Source: Erpobdella octoculata
Lineage: Eukaryota; Annelida; Clitellata; Hirudinida; Erpobdellidae
Direction: 5' to 3'
Assembly (NCBI GenBank): GCA_963978895.1
Contig: OZ022242.1
Span: 4,819,359-4,883,358 of the forward strand
DNA length: 64,000 bases
The notes beneath the pieces are model-generated. The model saw nothing but the letters and a program-made list of their open reading frames with translations. It was not told where the DNA came from and made no database searches. Made by a program: the position numbers and the translations under genes. Of this stretch, positions 13,116 through 26,100 are shown piece after piece. The first letter of the stretch is position 1; each line of letters begins with the position of its first letter.

Positions 13116-13753
13116 TGTATGTATGTATGTATGTATGTATGTATGTATGTATGTATGTATGTATGTATGTATGTACGTACGTACGTATGTATGTATTATG
13201 TTTTTATGTATGAAATGGAGAAGTGTATTTGCAGCATGTACTAAGCGATGTTGTAATGCATGCATGTTCACCTACAATTAATTCATGTGATTTAATATAA
13301 ATTCTTGATTTGTTTCCAGTATGTTTTGACTTTTTGTGCTGCTGATGTTTTGTTAAATCTTAAGATGACCCTGATTTAATACGATTTCATATTAGCCATG
13401 ATGCAAATGTTAGTATAATAATTAATTAATGCTGCAAATATTAGTATAATAATTAATTTAATGATGCAAATATTAGTATAATAATTAATTTAATGATGCA
13501 AATATTAGTATAATAATTAATTTAATGATGCAAATATTAGTATAATAATTAATTTAATGATGCAAATATTAGTATAATAATTTCTCATTGAATAAATAAT
13601 CAGCAAGCAATTCCTGCTGTTGTACTGACCGACGAAGAAGTGGAACAAAGGGACAGAAAAGAATATGAAACATACTTGGAAGAGGAGCAATTATTCCTCA
13701 AGCAGATGGGTTTGATAGAAGAAGTTTTACTGCCAAGCGTCTTTGTGGTTTGA
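438..13753 (+). CDS. DNAI3: Axonemal dynein intermediate chain 3 (DNAI3/WDR63), 22 coding exons
   Basis: Intermediate chain of axonemal inner-arm dynein, a WD-repeat protein of motile cilia. Exons: 438-500, 1724-1937, 2484-2513, 2663-2847, 3072-3176, 3912-4055, 4776-4943, 5745-5902, 6106-6217, 6669-6872, 7151-7324, 7868-7987, 8477-8550, 9966-10098, 10667-10751, 11227-11309, 11408-11471, 11596-11726, 12109-12313, 12517-12608, 12849-12971, 13604-13753. All phases agree and give about 938 aa (human about 891). Diagnostic stretches are LRIDEDVTKEDPQKF (exon 4), SGSEKEI-like QGSEKEISEW (exon 6), SLILFWSFTDPIHP (exon 10), ILFWDIRTSK (exon 14), SVGGWNFAIWQEG (exon 18) and IDIWDLLDRTHEP (exon 19). 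The C-terminus (exons 21-22) is charged and helical. The 5' exon (lysine-rich continuation KKLKKPKK) and the GTTGGT donors after exons 5 and 7 are the least certain parts. Small extra exons between exons 5 and 6 are possible. Confidence 0.93.
1021..1205 (+). repeat. tRNA-derived SINE in DNAI3 intron 1
   Basis: The head has a good RNA polymerase III A box (TAGCTGAGTTGG, about 1028-1039) and B box (GGTTCGACTCC, about 1072-1082). These are spaced as in a tRNA, and the outer arms GCTAGG/CCTAG can pair. A non-tRNA body follows, with a short inverted motif (AGCGCCTTTG / AAAGGCGCT), and it ends in an AT-rich tail near 1205. I call it a SINE rather than a tRNA gene because of this body and the imperfect cloverleaf. 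The 3' boundary is approximate. Confidence 0.7.
5000..5375 (+). repeat. Intronic minisatellite, about 20-bp unit (GTTTTGTTGCAGTGTTCAT-like)
   Basis: About 18 degenerate copies lie in DNAI3 intron 7, just downstream of exon 7. The unit contains TTGTTGCAG, an acceptor-like sequence, so the array presents many cryptic 3' splice sites. The open frames across it (FCCSVHVLLQ-type) are repeat artefacts. Confidence 0.85.
6440..6660 (+). repeat. Degenerate minisatellite, unit about 35-40 bp
   Basis: Repeats built on ACACAAGACACACTTTACA and CATGGAAAAAATTAC end within ten bases of the start of DNAI3 exon 10. There is no coding potential beyond repeat-driven open frames. Confidence 0.75.
7480..7619 (+). 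mobile_element. Helitron 3'-end remnant in DNAI3 intron 11
   Basis: The stretch ends AACGTTTGCTGGGTCAGCTAG followed by T, the CTAG|T terminus expected of Helitrons. The last 50 bp match the element ending at 36557. Upstream it carries GAGCAACCGGGAGAGCAAGC, related to the GC-rich body of the family B copies near 25 and 37 kb. No 5' terminus is visible, so it is truncated. Confidence 0.65.
9110..9298 (+). CDS. Candidate cassette exon of 189 nt in DNAI3 intron 13, unknown product
   Basis: An open 63-codon block is flanked by a good acceptor (TTTTGCAG) and a usable donor (GTATCA). It enters in phase 2 and leaves in phase 2, exactly matching the junction of DNAI3 exons 13 and 14. The peptide is basic then acidic, with internal stretches RREKYMVKLRQEG and FFTDEEQIDLMPG, and its codon composition is coding-like and GC-richer than the surrounding intron. 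Known DNAI3 proteins have no insertion here, and skipping it restores a clean WD strand (TCAVDQSILFWDIR). It could be an alternative exon, an exon of a nested unrelated gene, or a captured fragment. I do not recognise the sequence. Confidence 0.45.
11727..12005 (+). repeat. Minisatellite seeded at the DNAI3 exon 18 donor
   Basis: About 12 degenerate copies of a 20-30 bp unit (GAGGAGTGAATGTGAGTTGA-like) start immediately after exon 18. The unit resembles the exon end plus donor, GGAGTGAAC|GTGAGTCGAGG. Confidence 0.8.
13078..13197. repeat. (ATGT)n microsatellite
   Basis: A near-perfect tetranucleotide tract in DNAI3 intron 21 ends in a short GTAC variant. It produces long meaningless open frames in all phases. 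Confidence 0.97.
13396..13585 (+). repeat. Tandem repeat, about 32-bp unit, six copies
   Basis: The unit is ATGATGCAAATATTAGTATA plus ATAATTAATTTA. It lies in DNAI3 intron 21 and stops about 20 bp before the last exon. The copies are nearly identical. Confidence 0.9.
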
Positions 13754-14104
13754 ATTGATTGGAGAGCGACGTGACATTGAATTTGAATATTAATATAGTT
13801 GTATCAGCTGTATGTAATGTTATAATGTTAATAAAGGTTTTGCGTTATTGAGATTATTACCAATTGATGATAACACAAAAAGTTAAATTTATTTTTATCT
13901 TTTATTTGATTTCACTTTATTGACCAGGAGTTTTTGTTTCTTACAATGTGAGATTTGTTAAAGTAACTAAAAATGTAACTAAATAATGCAAATAAATTAT
14001 CTAAATCAAATCCAGTGTTTTTATTTACGTCGATAGTTTGAAGTTCCGCAACAATGGATTTAAAATAATTTTGAGAATTAACAAGATAATGAGTCGGTTT
14101 ATAT
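13754..14104. other. Intergenic spacer between two converging genes, with poly(A) signals
   Basis: The 351 bp between the DNAI3 and TTC21B stop codons must hold both 3' UTRs. An AATAAA at 13830-13835 would serve DNAI3. TTTATT motifs near 14019 and further left would read as AATAAA for the minus-strand gene. Nothing else is seen. Confidence 0.7.
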
Positions 14105-17100
14105 TCAAGAAGCTTTAAGCATGGTTCTTGCTTTATTTAGTATTTCTTTTTGTATCTTCGGGTACGTTGGACGGGCTGTTAGGACCTGTAAAGAAAGCAT
14201 GGAAAAACAATTAATTTCTTAATTGAATATAAAAACCTGAATGAAAAATTAATTTGGAAACAATAAACAAAATATACTTGGTGGCAGACGTCAATTGCAT
14301 CTGTGAACTTTTTTGTTTTCAATAAGTTGAAGGCTAGCTTGTATCCTGTGTAAATTTGAACGTATTTACATACGTATTTACGTTCACAATTTTCACGAAT
14401 GAACAATTTACAAGTAAATTAATAAATACATTTATTATTTTAATAAAAGTTTAGAATTCAATTTATTACACGGGAATTTTTGTGTCAATTAAAAAACTTG
14501 CCGATAGCGGGATTCTTCTGTTGGCCGAACTTCCAAGCACTCTGATACACAGTTGAAGCTTCAGCGTGGGAATTGTGCTTCTCATAAATATATCCAAGAT
14601 ACTCGTAGGCTTTGCAGGAGGACTGTTTTGAAGAAATCATTTGTTCGTTTGAAATAATTGTATTAATTTGAACACTAAATTCAAAATAATAATAAATAAT
14701 ATTAGTAACAATAATGAAACAGTTGTTAATTTAAGTTTGACTTATATTAAAGTCTATATAGAGATATTTAAGCAACTTTTTTTTATATGGACTAATCTAC
14801 TAGCTCATTTCATTATTCTTTTATTAACGCTTGTTTTTATTCAAGAGCAAAATAAAACCGTTTTTGTTGCTAAGAAAAACTTCTTTTGATGCGATGCGCT
14901 TGCTTAGAATAATAATAGAAGTGATTGAACAATGCAATGCTGTTATTTATAGTACTTTTTTTTAAGAAAATTTAATATACAACCCTCAGAGTGAATAATT
15001 TTACTCATTAAATCCTGATAAAGTGAAATATTAATAAGTAATATAGAAGATAAAATATGATTACTTTGTTGTACATGAGACACCTTCCAAGCATTTCTTT
15101 TGCAAGATCATAATTTTCTCTCTGCAACAACAACAATAACGACAAAATAAAAAATAATTTTTTTTAAGGAAATAGCAAAGAAACTGGGAAATCACCTGAA
15201 TATAAATATCGGCAAGTAATAACCAACTTCTTTCTAGATATTCAGCATCCTGAAATTTAATGTTGTCATTTATTTATACAAAAAAAATTTATTTAAAAGT
15301 AAATTAATTTAGTTTTCTGTCTTTCAAGCTTTGAGTTCTTCAAAAAATTGATTACTTACATTAAAATTATTAAAATATTTGCAGTTTAATATAATAAATA
15401 AATAGATAAAAAATTACTTCTAAATTCCATGCAATCCTAGCAACTCTTTTCAATTGACTTCTAGCTTTCGGAGTCTGCTTGAGAATCATGAAAGCTACAG
15501 CTGTCCCATACAGAGCCATCACGTTGTCTTGCTAATTTTATTTTCAAATATAAACCAAGTTTTAAAATTGTTTTCTTCTACATGCAAAAGAAATTTTAAA
15601 AATAATTGAATTGTGCTATTTTAAGGCTATATCACTTTTTTATAAACTCGTAACCTTTGCAACAACTATAATCACCATCAAATCATCTATAACCCTTGCT
15701 ATCACAATAATCATCATCACAACCACAATCATAACCTACGTCAGCCTTGCAGAGCTCCAGGAGGTTGTTGAGTGCCGGTTCAACTAGATTTCTGTTTCTA
15801 GTGACGATGAGATGAATATTGGTCATGAGATAATGTTTCAGGTCGTCCGATCCCGGTCGCATGTCCTGTTTGTTTTCAATTCATTAATTTTACATTTTCA
15901 ATTTTATTGTTTAATAAATAAAGAAAATAAAAATCAATTGAAAAAAATGTTTTCAACCTTGAGTAGTTTTTCGGCCGTTTCAAGACCCACTTTTTCTATT
16001 TCTCTTTTTTCACCTGCTTCACTGAAGTTCAACCATTTAGATTTTTAATATCCATTAAAATAAAATCTTAAAATAACATAATGATGTAATAAAAGTAATC
16101 AAAATATTGAGACATTTTCAAATACCTTAAAACAGATTCATAAAAAAAATTTCTTCAAAGAATTGTCTACTTCACAATTGAAAAACAGATAAATGAAAAA
16201 TTCAATCGATAAACATGAACTTACGTGGAACCAGTCAAACCCTCAAACACTTCTCCACCAAGAGTATCATTATCAGGATTGAGACAAATTTCGATCATCA
16301 AGTAAGTTGCTTTCGAGCCATATTCTGAGTCCTTCCTGGCTCTGTTTAATTTCTTCAGAGCGTCGTTCACCTTGCCTGTGTACCTGGAGAGCGAGAAAAC
16401 ATTCGAGATTTAATCTTAAGTTTTTATCTAAAAACATTTAAAATTTAATTAAATAAATTGTTTTATTAAAAAAAATTTAATCGTGAATACGGGTTTCAAC
16501 TTAAATAATGAAATAAATCATTTCAATAACTTAGGTTTTAAATTAAATTATAATTTTAAAGATAAATTGAATACACAGCAGCAAATATCAATTTAAAAAA
16601 CTGTTTACACATATACCTACATAAGAATTAAATTTTTTAAAAGCTCGCATCTAAAAACATGTTCGAATGCATCATAAATGTTTTAACTTACCAATGATAG
16701 AGTCCCATACAAAAGTTGAACCCAGGATCTAATTCTTCATTTTTGGTAGACAGTCGAGCCAGCTCGAGAAACTTTGAGCAAGTGTCCAGTTCACCGGCTC
16801 TTCTCATTATTTCAATGACTCGTGACAGTGCCAAGTAGTTGTCTTGGAGATATTAATGGTTGAGATCAAAATAAAAGTTTAATTATTGTGTTGTTAATTT
16901 TTCTGATAGTTCAATTATTACTAAAACTGTGTGAACAGAACTTGGATTTAGTGAATTTCTTAGAGCTACCAGGATAATAGTCTATCCAAATGCCAGATAT
17001 TGAGAAAATATTAATTCAATTTAATAAAATTTGTTTTAAATTTTGGTTGAATACCAGGTTTAAGTTTGAGGATGGTTTCTATTTGTTCCAGTGCATTATC

Positions 17101-20100
17101 TTGGGCATTCATTTTAAACATTACTTCTGCCAACATCTACAATTGTTGTTAGTTTTTTATTGCATAAAATGTTGAATTAATTTCTATATTTGAAAAAAGT
17201 TAGAACAATGGAATACCACAGCAGCAAGTTCTTTCTCTTTATCATTCTCAATCAAATTCAAACAGATTTTCTGGCATTCATTAAACTCATCAACAAGCAT
17301 CAACAAGTTGGCCAACTCCAATGCTGACTAGGAAGTATTAGAAATATAAATTATTAGAATAGCTTTATTGATACAATTAATTTCGTTGTAATTTTTATTT
17401 CGAAAAGTTCAGAAAATTTTAATAAATTATAATTAATGACCAAACGTTCAACTGCAGTAATATTTTTTTATCCATTTATGGGTTAGTAAATATGAGACAA
17501 AAAAATCATGGCTTAAACGCTCCCCCAGTCTACATCATAGATAACAACTAAAAAAAATCAGAATAAATTACAAATTCAGGGAAATTACCCAGAGCTATTT
17601 TGCTTTGTTTCTAAGCTCTTAATTTATCCAACTATAAATTGTTTCGAACAATGATAACTAACATCACACTTTAAAACTTGCGTACTTTTGAATCATTCTC
17701 ATTGAAACGTAACACTTCTTTGTAACTTTGTATTGCACTCATGTAGTTTCGAACGAGAACGTAATGTTTTCCAAATTCTGCACAAATCCTTGTAGTGACA
17801 AGATTACTCATCAATTCTTTAGTTTTTAAAATAAGTAAATAATTGTTTAAATGATTTAACGATTAAAAATATATTAAATATAAAATATTTTATTGGATCT
17901 TGATTCTTACGTGGCAGCAAATCTTTTCTGTTCTTCAAGGCTTTTTGATTGATCACCTGCAACTCTCATGATTACTCTGTATGTAAGATCGATCATATAT
18001 ATCTTTAACGAAAGTTTATATATTATAATTCAAAATAAATACAAAACAAATTTCAACAAACTCATGTTTTGCATTTAATTCAAATGTATACATTTTTATT
18101 TTAAAATAAAATATGAATTTATAAATGTGAAAAATAATCTTCAACGATTCAAATAACCGTTCTTGAATTTCCTTGGCCCTGGTTAGATGAATGATTTTCT
18201 CATCAAATGTTCCTCTCTTATGACACAGTAGGGACATTAAGTACGAACATCTTGCAATTTCTATCATTGTTTCCAACTCGATAGCTGGAAATAAAAAAAA
18301 TACAAATTGTTAGAGCACAACATGAACATTTATATAACATTTGCTACAAAGTACAGTGACTTTCATCTAATATTATGTCTTGTCATTTGTTAATTAGGTT
18401 TTGATATCAAGGAGGCAGTGTGTTGAGGTAAAATCTGATGAAATGCACTTCGAACAGCATCTTCATGGCAAACTAAGTTTGATATTTTATATAAAGATTT
18501 CATTATCAGAATAAAAATTGAATTTAATTTTTGAATTGATTCTTTAAAAAACTTTTGCTTCAAGAAATAAAAACAAACATTTTTCTTCCTTGTCAAGAAA
18601 TGACTTCAAAATCTTCTCTGCTTTTTCATCATGTTTCAGCAGCATAAGCAGTTTTGCCAAATCATATCTGTAAGTTCAAAAACATGAATAAATGCTAAAT
18701 AAAGTTTAGTAAAACAACTAAATTTAATACTAAAATTTGTAAGATACAATTACTACAATTTGTAAGATGCAAATACTACAGTTTGTCAGATACAAATACC
18801 ATACTTTATAAAATACAAAAACCACACTGTATAACATACAAATATTACAATTTTTAATCTTTAATTTTTACAATATGTAGTTCAACTCAGCATATATGAA
18901 TAATACAAATTTTTAATTAAATGAAAGAACTTACCTTAGAAATTGCTGTTCACTTTGCTTCAATGATGCTTCATAGTACACAATGGCCTATGTTTAACAA
19001 ATAAATAATAAAACAAAACTTTTTCTAACAAAAAAAAACAAATTTATATGTAATAAAAAATTCAAGAAATATGGTTTAAAATTGAATAAAACAAAAAAAA
19101 TATCACTTAAATAAAACAAAGCAGAATAGAATAGCATAAAATACAACCCTTCCATATTGAATAGCATAAAATACAACCCTTCCATATTGAATAGCATAAA
19201 AATACAACCCTTCCATATTGAATAGTATAAAATACAACCCTTCCGTATTGAATAGCATAAAATACAGCCCTTCAATATTGAATAGCATAAAATACAACCC
19301 TTCAATATTGAATAGCATAAAATACAACCCTTCAATATTGAATGGCATAAAATACAACCCTTCCATATTGAATAGCATAGAATACAACCCTTCAATATTG
19401 AATAGCATAAAATACAACCCTTCCATATTTAATAGCATAAAATACAACCCTTCAATATTGAATAGCATAAAATACAACCCTTCAATATTGAATAGCATAA
19501 AATACAACCCTTCCGTATTGAATAGCATAAAATACAACCCTTCAATATTGAATAGCATAAAATACAACCCTTCCGTATTGAATAGCATAAAATACAACCC
19601 TTCCATATTGATGAGTCCTGACAAGAGCCTGCCCGATCTTGCTTGCCAGTGCCGCGTCTCGCGGATTTTTTTTTATGGCCGTCTCGTATGCCTGGATGGC
19701 TTGCTCCGGCTGGTGGTAAGTATGTTGAATATAAATATTTATTAAATTACATTTTATTTTTTAAAATTAAATTATTTTGTTTAATTACAGATAATTGCAT
19801 AGAAAATTAATCAATTAACACCATCGTAAACATCGTCTTCAACATTAACAGATACAAACACAACAAGAAACCAATATAATTCCCAAAAGTTGTCATTTAT
19901 TTAAATTTCAACTGCTATGAAATGAATTTCAAATGTTGAATGTTAAATTTTTATTAAAATGTATTATAAAACTGGTTTAAAATAAATTGAATTTTCATGT
20001 GTTATTATGAAAAAGTTAATTTGTTTAAATGCTAATGATTTACAAATAAAGCTTTATTATTATGAAATTATTCATTTTAAATCACTAAAATTGGTTTATA

Positions 20101-23100
20101 TTGCTTTTGAAATAACTCTTAAAGAATACTATGAAAATCTCTCAATTACAAAAGAGTCACAATCACAATCATTGGTCATCATCATCATCATCACTATTGT
20201 CAGTATCATCATAATCATCATCACCAACATCATTATCATTATCGCAACAAACATCATAACTATAACCTCTTGAACTTCCATATAAGCATCTCCTAACAAA
20301 ATTCCTGTTTGTGATCCAGGAACTTTCTTGTACAGATCTCTGAATTGACACAAAATATAATCGATTAGATTAAAAAGCTAACTTTAATAGAAACAAATTT
20401 ATATTTAATAAATAACAAAATGAATATATTAATACCAGATAAATTTTAACATAATGTAAAAATGTAATGAAAACTAAAATGGCATATATATTTGAACCAG
20501 ATAAATTTCAAAATAATGTAAAACAAAGTACTAAAGGATAAAAAGTAAAATGGATGACCAGAAAACTAAAATATTCAAATTAACTCACAAATAACAGCTG
20601 ATGTAAAGTTTTTTGTCTTTTTTGTTTTTCAAATAAATATCTGCCATCTTTTGCTTGGCCTGATAAAATCATATAAAAGTTGGTCATTTACATTTTTAAA
20701 CAAATTAACTTCTAATTTATTTAGTTGCATAAATAAAGAATATATATCAATGAATTAAGATATGAAACAATAAACTATAGAATGCATTTACAAATCATGA
20801 TTTTAAATGATTTACACAAACAACAGATAAAATGATAAAACAAACCTGGATATAATACGCCTGTTGGTGATTGATGTCTCTCAACATGGTCAGTGCTTCC
20901 TCAACTTCCCCTCTGGCAAGGCAGAGATCAACATTGCTTACAATCATTCTAACTTCTTCACCAGTTCCCTGGAAGTCTCTCATGGCAGACTCCATGATCT
21001 TGCTTGCTTCTGCCTGGTGTGAAAAAACAAGATGAAGAATTTATTTTTAGTTTGATTTAAAAATAATTTGTAGTATATAAGCTTTTGTTATATTTAAAAA
21101 AAAATTTAATAATAATAATGACCAAAGCGATACCTTTATTTTAATGATTAACATTTTCACAACATTACTCTATTAGCTTTCAGGCACACACAGTATGCAA
21201 TAAATTTAAAGCTATCATCATCACCCTGGTGATTTTTGTTATCATCACCATAACCACCATTTTACATCATCATCACAACAATCACCACCATCCTTATCAA
21301 ATAATCATCATAATCATCATCATCGTCGTCGTCGCCATCATCATCATCAACACCAAAACTGTTTCTACCGTTTGATTGAGCAGCCTGTAAGTATCAGCCA
21401 GCTCAAGATACACAGACATTTGATCACTTGTTGATATGGCGACTTCATCTTTCTTGTTAATTTGACCTAAAATATTGTTTAAATTATTTTATAATAATCT
21501 TGAGTTTAATGAATAAATTAAAATTCTTGAAAATGCAAAAAAAAATAATTTGATAAAAAACATTCTCTCTTTGACATTACCTTTATTAGGTTTGACCCCG
21601 GGCAAGTTGATAGCAACCTGGAGAGCTTTGAGTGCTTCACTCACCTGGCCTTGCTTTTTGAGGATTTGAGATTTTATCAGGTGATAAAGAGGATGTTCTC
21701 TCACCTGTAGTGATAACAAGTGAAAGTTAATTTAAAAAATTAAAAACATTCTTTCAAGACAGTTGTAAAATTTTATAGCGACATCAAATTATAAAAGTTT
21801 TACCCCGGCGAATAGTAAACAAAAGATTTTATAGTTACTATATAGACAAAAGTTTTGTTCATTATTATTAATAAGCTTTTTTAATTTATATTTTTTAATA
21901 ATTATTGTTTTTTAAATTTAATTTTTGTTTAATTAAACTATACATTTTTTTAAGCGGGTAAATGTTATGATTTTCCAGACTTGAAATTATTAATATGCTT
22001 CTTTAATTTATTTCTTAATAATTGTTGTTTAATTAAACTATAAAAAAATTTTAAGTGGACGAATTTTATAATGATCTTCTGAACTTCAAAACGTCTGCAA
22101 ACATCATATGGACATCCGGACAAGTGAAAGTTAATAAAAGTATGTAAAAAGACAACACATCTTCCTGTCTTGAAAACCTTATGGATCATCTAATCTATTA
22201 TTAGCATTGCACTGTTTTGGTTTTTGTGCTATGACCCTAGGTTCAAATCGTGGCTGTCTTTTTTGAGCAAAGAATTAATTTTCTGGTTAATAAATAACCA
22301 CCAGAATGAGGATTGTACAGCAGAATTGGCACAATCAACCAACATAGATAATTTCCAATGTCTTCATGTATGTATGTATGTATGTATGTATGTATGTATG
22401 TATGTATGTATGTATGTATGTATGTATGTATGTATGTATGTATGTATGTATGTATGTATGTGCGTATGTATGTATGTATGTATGTATGTATGTATGTATG
22501 TATGTATGTATGTATGTATGTATGTATGTATGTATGTATGTATGTATGTATGTATGTATGTATGTATGTATATATGTATGTATGTATGTATGTAGTATAT
22601 TATAACTTCGCATAATGCTGTTAGGTGGCACTGCAATGCCAAAATGATATATAAAAAATCAGTAATTTTCGAGAGGCTAGTAAGTAATATTGTTCTATCA
22701 GATGATATTAAATTAATTATCAAAACTTTTTGGTTCTGAAAAATCCAATAGTTTATGTATTTAAATATATAATGAAAAATATGTGTAAAAATACTTTAAA
22801 ATTGTAACTGAGACCAGCATCGAGAGATTGATCGGCCATCTTGAAATTGTTGTCATGGAGACAGACCTGAACAAAAACAAACGAGTAAAAGGAGATAAAA
22901 TGTGATCTGATTATGTTTGGCTGGTTGAGGTTAGTGGAACAAAATGAAAATAAGCTGACCTGAGCCATAAGAATGTGACATTTTGAAGATGTTGGGTCGT
23001 GCTGGAGACATTGATGAAGAAGTTTTGTTGCAGAGGCTGTATCTCCTGCATAATAATAATAATAATTGCATTTGTTATATTGTATCTCCTGCATAATAAT

Positions 23101-26100
23101 AATAATTGCATTTGTAATATTGTATCTCCTGCACAATAATAATAATAATAATAATAATAATTGCATTTGTAATATTGTATCTTCTGCATAATAATAATAA
23201 TTGTATTTCTAATATTGTATCTCCTGTGTTATAAAAATAATTGTATTTTTAATATTGTGATGAAAATCTGACACCAAAACTTCCAGAAGTTAATCAAACG
23301 CGCGACAACCACTTATGGTAATAATTGTATTTGTCTTATTGCATATCGTGTCTAATAAAAAAGACTCATAAATCGTTTTAATTGTTTTATCTTCAGTACA
23401 AACACTTAAAAACAAGCACTTAATAGAAGACTTCTAACAAATCATCCAAAAAAACATCAACAAAAATGGCTCAAACCGAGAAGGAATTTGTTTCTCGCCA
23501 TGAGATACGAAACTTCAACATGAGCCGGAGCATTCTTCTTAAGACATTCAAGAATCATCATACACTGACACAGTACTGTGTCTGCTGTTTGTCCTTTGCC
23601 CAATGGCTGATGAAAGTTGAATGTTAGAATTATGCTTAAATTGAGATTTTTTGTAAAGATTGAAACAATAAATGTTATGTAGAAAAATTTTAATGATATA
23701 AACAATAAATGTTATGTAGAAAAATTGTAAAGATATAAACAATAAATGTTATGTAGAAAATTGTAAAGATATAAACAATCAATGTTATGTAGAAAATTGG
23801 ATTTTTTATATTTGAGAAAATAAGAAAAATCAACTGAAAAACCATGATTTTGTTTTTATAAAAACTATTATGAATAAATAAAAATATTTAAATGTATTTA
23901 TTATAAATAAATAGAAATATTTATATGTATTTATTATAAATAAATAAAAATATTTATATCTATATATATAAAAATGAATGTTTGTATATATGTATATATG
24001 TATATATGTATATATGTATATATGTATATATGTATATATGTATATATGTATATATGTATATATGTATATATGTATATATGTATATATGTATATATGTATA
24101 TATGTATATATGTATATATGTATATATGTATATATGTATATATGTATATATTCATGTCCTTTATGCATTGCTACACCATTCATCCGATCGTAATGAAATT
24201 TTCACCCAACCTTGAGAGTCAAGGGGAATCAAATATAGAGAAAAAAATTTTGAATTCCGTCACAAAATGAGCGGAGCGGAGCGGGTGAGCGAGCGGGAAC
24301 TATATATAGATGTATGTGCGTATGTATGTATGTATGTATGTATGTGTATGTGCATGTATGTGTGTCTGTGTTTATGTATGTATGTATGTATGTATGTATG
24401 TATGTATGTATGTATGTATGTATGTATGTATGTATGTATGTATGTATGTATGTATGTATGTATGTATGTATGTGTTTTTTACAATATTTCGGCACTAAAT
24501 GCTCATTCAAAGTATGTATGTGTGTGTATGTATCTAGGTATGTATGTATGTATGTATGTATGTATGTATGTATGTATGTATGTATGTATGTATGTATGTA
24601 TGTATGTATGTATGTATGTAGAATCGGATCTAGGGGGGGGCAACTGAGAGCAAAAGAATGAGCGGGAAAGCGACAGGGAACGGATAACGACTGGGAGCGG
24701 GAGTGTGTATGTATCTATGTATGTATGTATGTATGTATGTATGTATGTGTGTATGTATGTATGTATGTATGTGTGTATGTATCTATGTATGTGTGTATGT
24801 ATCTATGTATCTATGTATGTATGTATGTATGTATGTATGTATGTATGTATGTATGTATGTATGTATGTATGTATGTATGTATGTATGTATGTATGTATGT
24901 ATGTATGTATGTATGTATGTATGTATGTATGTAGAATCGGATCTAGGGGGGGGGGAACTGAGAGCGAAAAAATGAGCGACAGGGAACGGATAACGATCTG
25001 GAGCGGGAGCGCAAGCGGGAAGGAAACGAGAGCGAAAAAGAAACGCATTAGGTAAACCTCTCGCTCGCTCCCATTTCCTTCTCCGCTTTCCCGTTCCCGG
25101 TCGCTTTTCCGCTCCCGATTGCTTTCCCGCTCCCGGTAGCTTTCCCGTTCTCGGTCGCTTTCCCTTTCGATCGAGAACGGGAATGGAAGAGCAAGCATGA
25201 GCGAGAACGAGAGAGCAAGCGTGAGCGGGAACGGGAAAGGGAACGGGAGAGGAAACAGGAGCGGAAAAACGACCGGAAGCTGGAAAGCGGCCGGGACGGG
25301 AAAGCGACCGAGAACGGGAAAGCAAACGGGAACGGGAAAGCAAGCGGGGAAAGAAACCTGAGCGAGAGAGACAAACATTAGAAAAACCTCTAAAAACCCC
25401 GGGCAACGCCGGGCACCCCCGCTAGTTATTACAATAAAACTAATCAGATTCACATAATATCTAATTTTATTTGTCAGTTTTAAATCAAAATCTTTTTTAA
25501 AAATTAAACGAGATCCTATATTGAAAATTTTAACTAAAAATAAATTCAAGAATAATTCCTAACCTGCTGAGGAGCAAACGTCATAAGCGAGTTGACAACA
25601 TCAACTAGAAAATCTGGATTGAGATTCACCAAGAAATTCATGTCATAAGTGGTTTGATCGAGATTCGAGAAATGCATCTCGACTGCTTTCTTTATTAGAG
25701 GGAAAACTTTTTCGTACGGATCGTTTCTTTTCAGAAGACCTAATCCTTTCAAGTATTCCAATTCCTTAATGAAAAATGATAAGTTATCAATTAATTAAAA
25801 TTCAGGTTCTGTAAAAATTATATACATAATTATGCATTGGAAAACATAGCTACAGGTAGAATGGGGTCATATTCAGAAGGGTTACCATGCATTCCCATGT
25901 GATTCAATCCTATACAAATCAAAAAGTGAAGTGCTAAAAAATATCCTGATGACATTTTTTAATACAATTTCATGTGATGGATTAGCTGAGATTTTTAACT
26001 TACTGTGTGAAAACCTTTTAACCTTGCAAAGAAATTTATTTTTTTTAAATAAATAGAGAATGATGCTTTAAAATAAATAAAAATTGATGTTTTAAAAAAA

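Noticed and set aside
18390..18596. Open frame with [12 protein letters not shown] (minus strand) between TTC21B exons 23 and 24
   Set aside because: It looked like an extra TPR exon, but exon 23 splices directly to exon 24 in phase and matches the family without it.
19103..19745. Long open frames on both strands (LYFMLFN and NSIKYNPS repeats)
   Set aside because: Products of the 30-bp period of the minisatellite, with no protein features.
22224..24975. MYVC/IHTY/IYVY repeat proteins
   Set aside because: Translations of (ATGT)n and (ATGTATAT)n microsatellites.
24783..25549. Arg/Ser/Pro-rich open frames near 25 kb and (RERESD)n near 37 kb
   Set aside because: They read through GC-rich repeats in Helitron family B copies. 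Sister copies do not conserve the frames.
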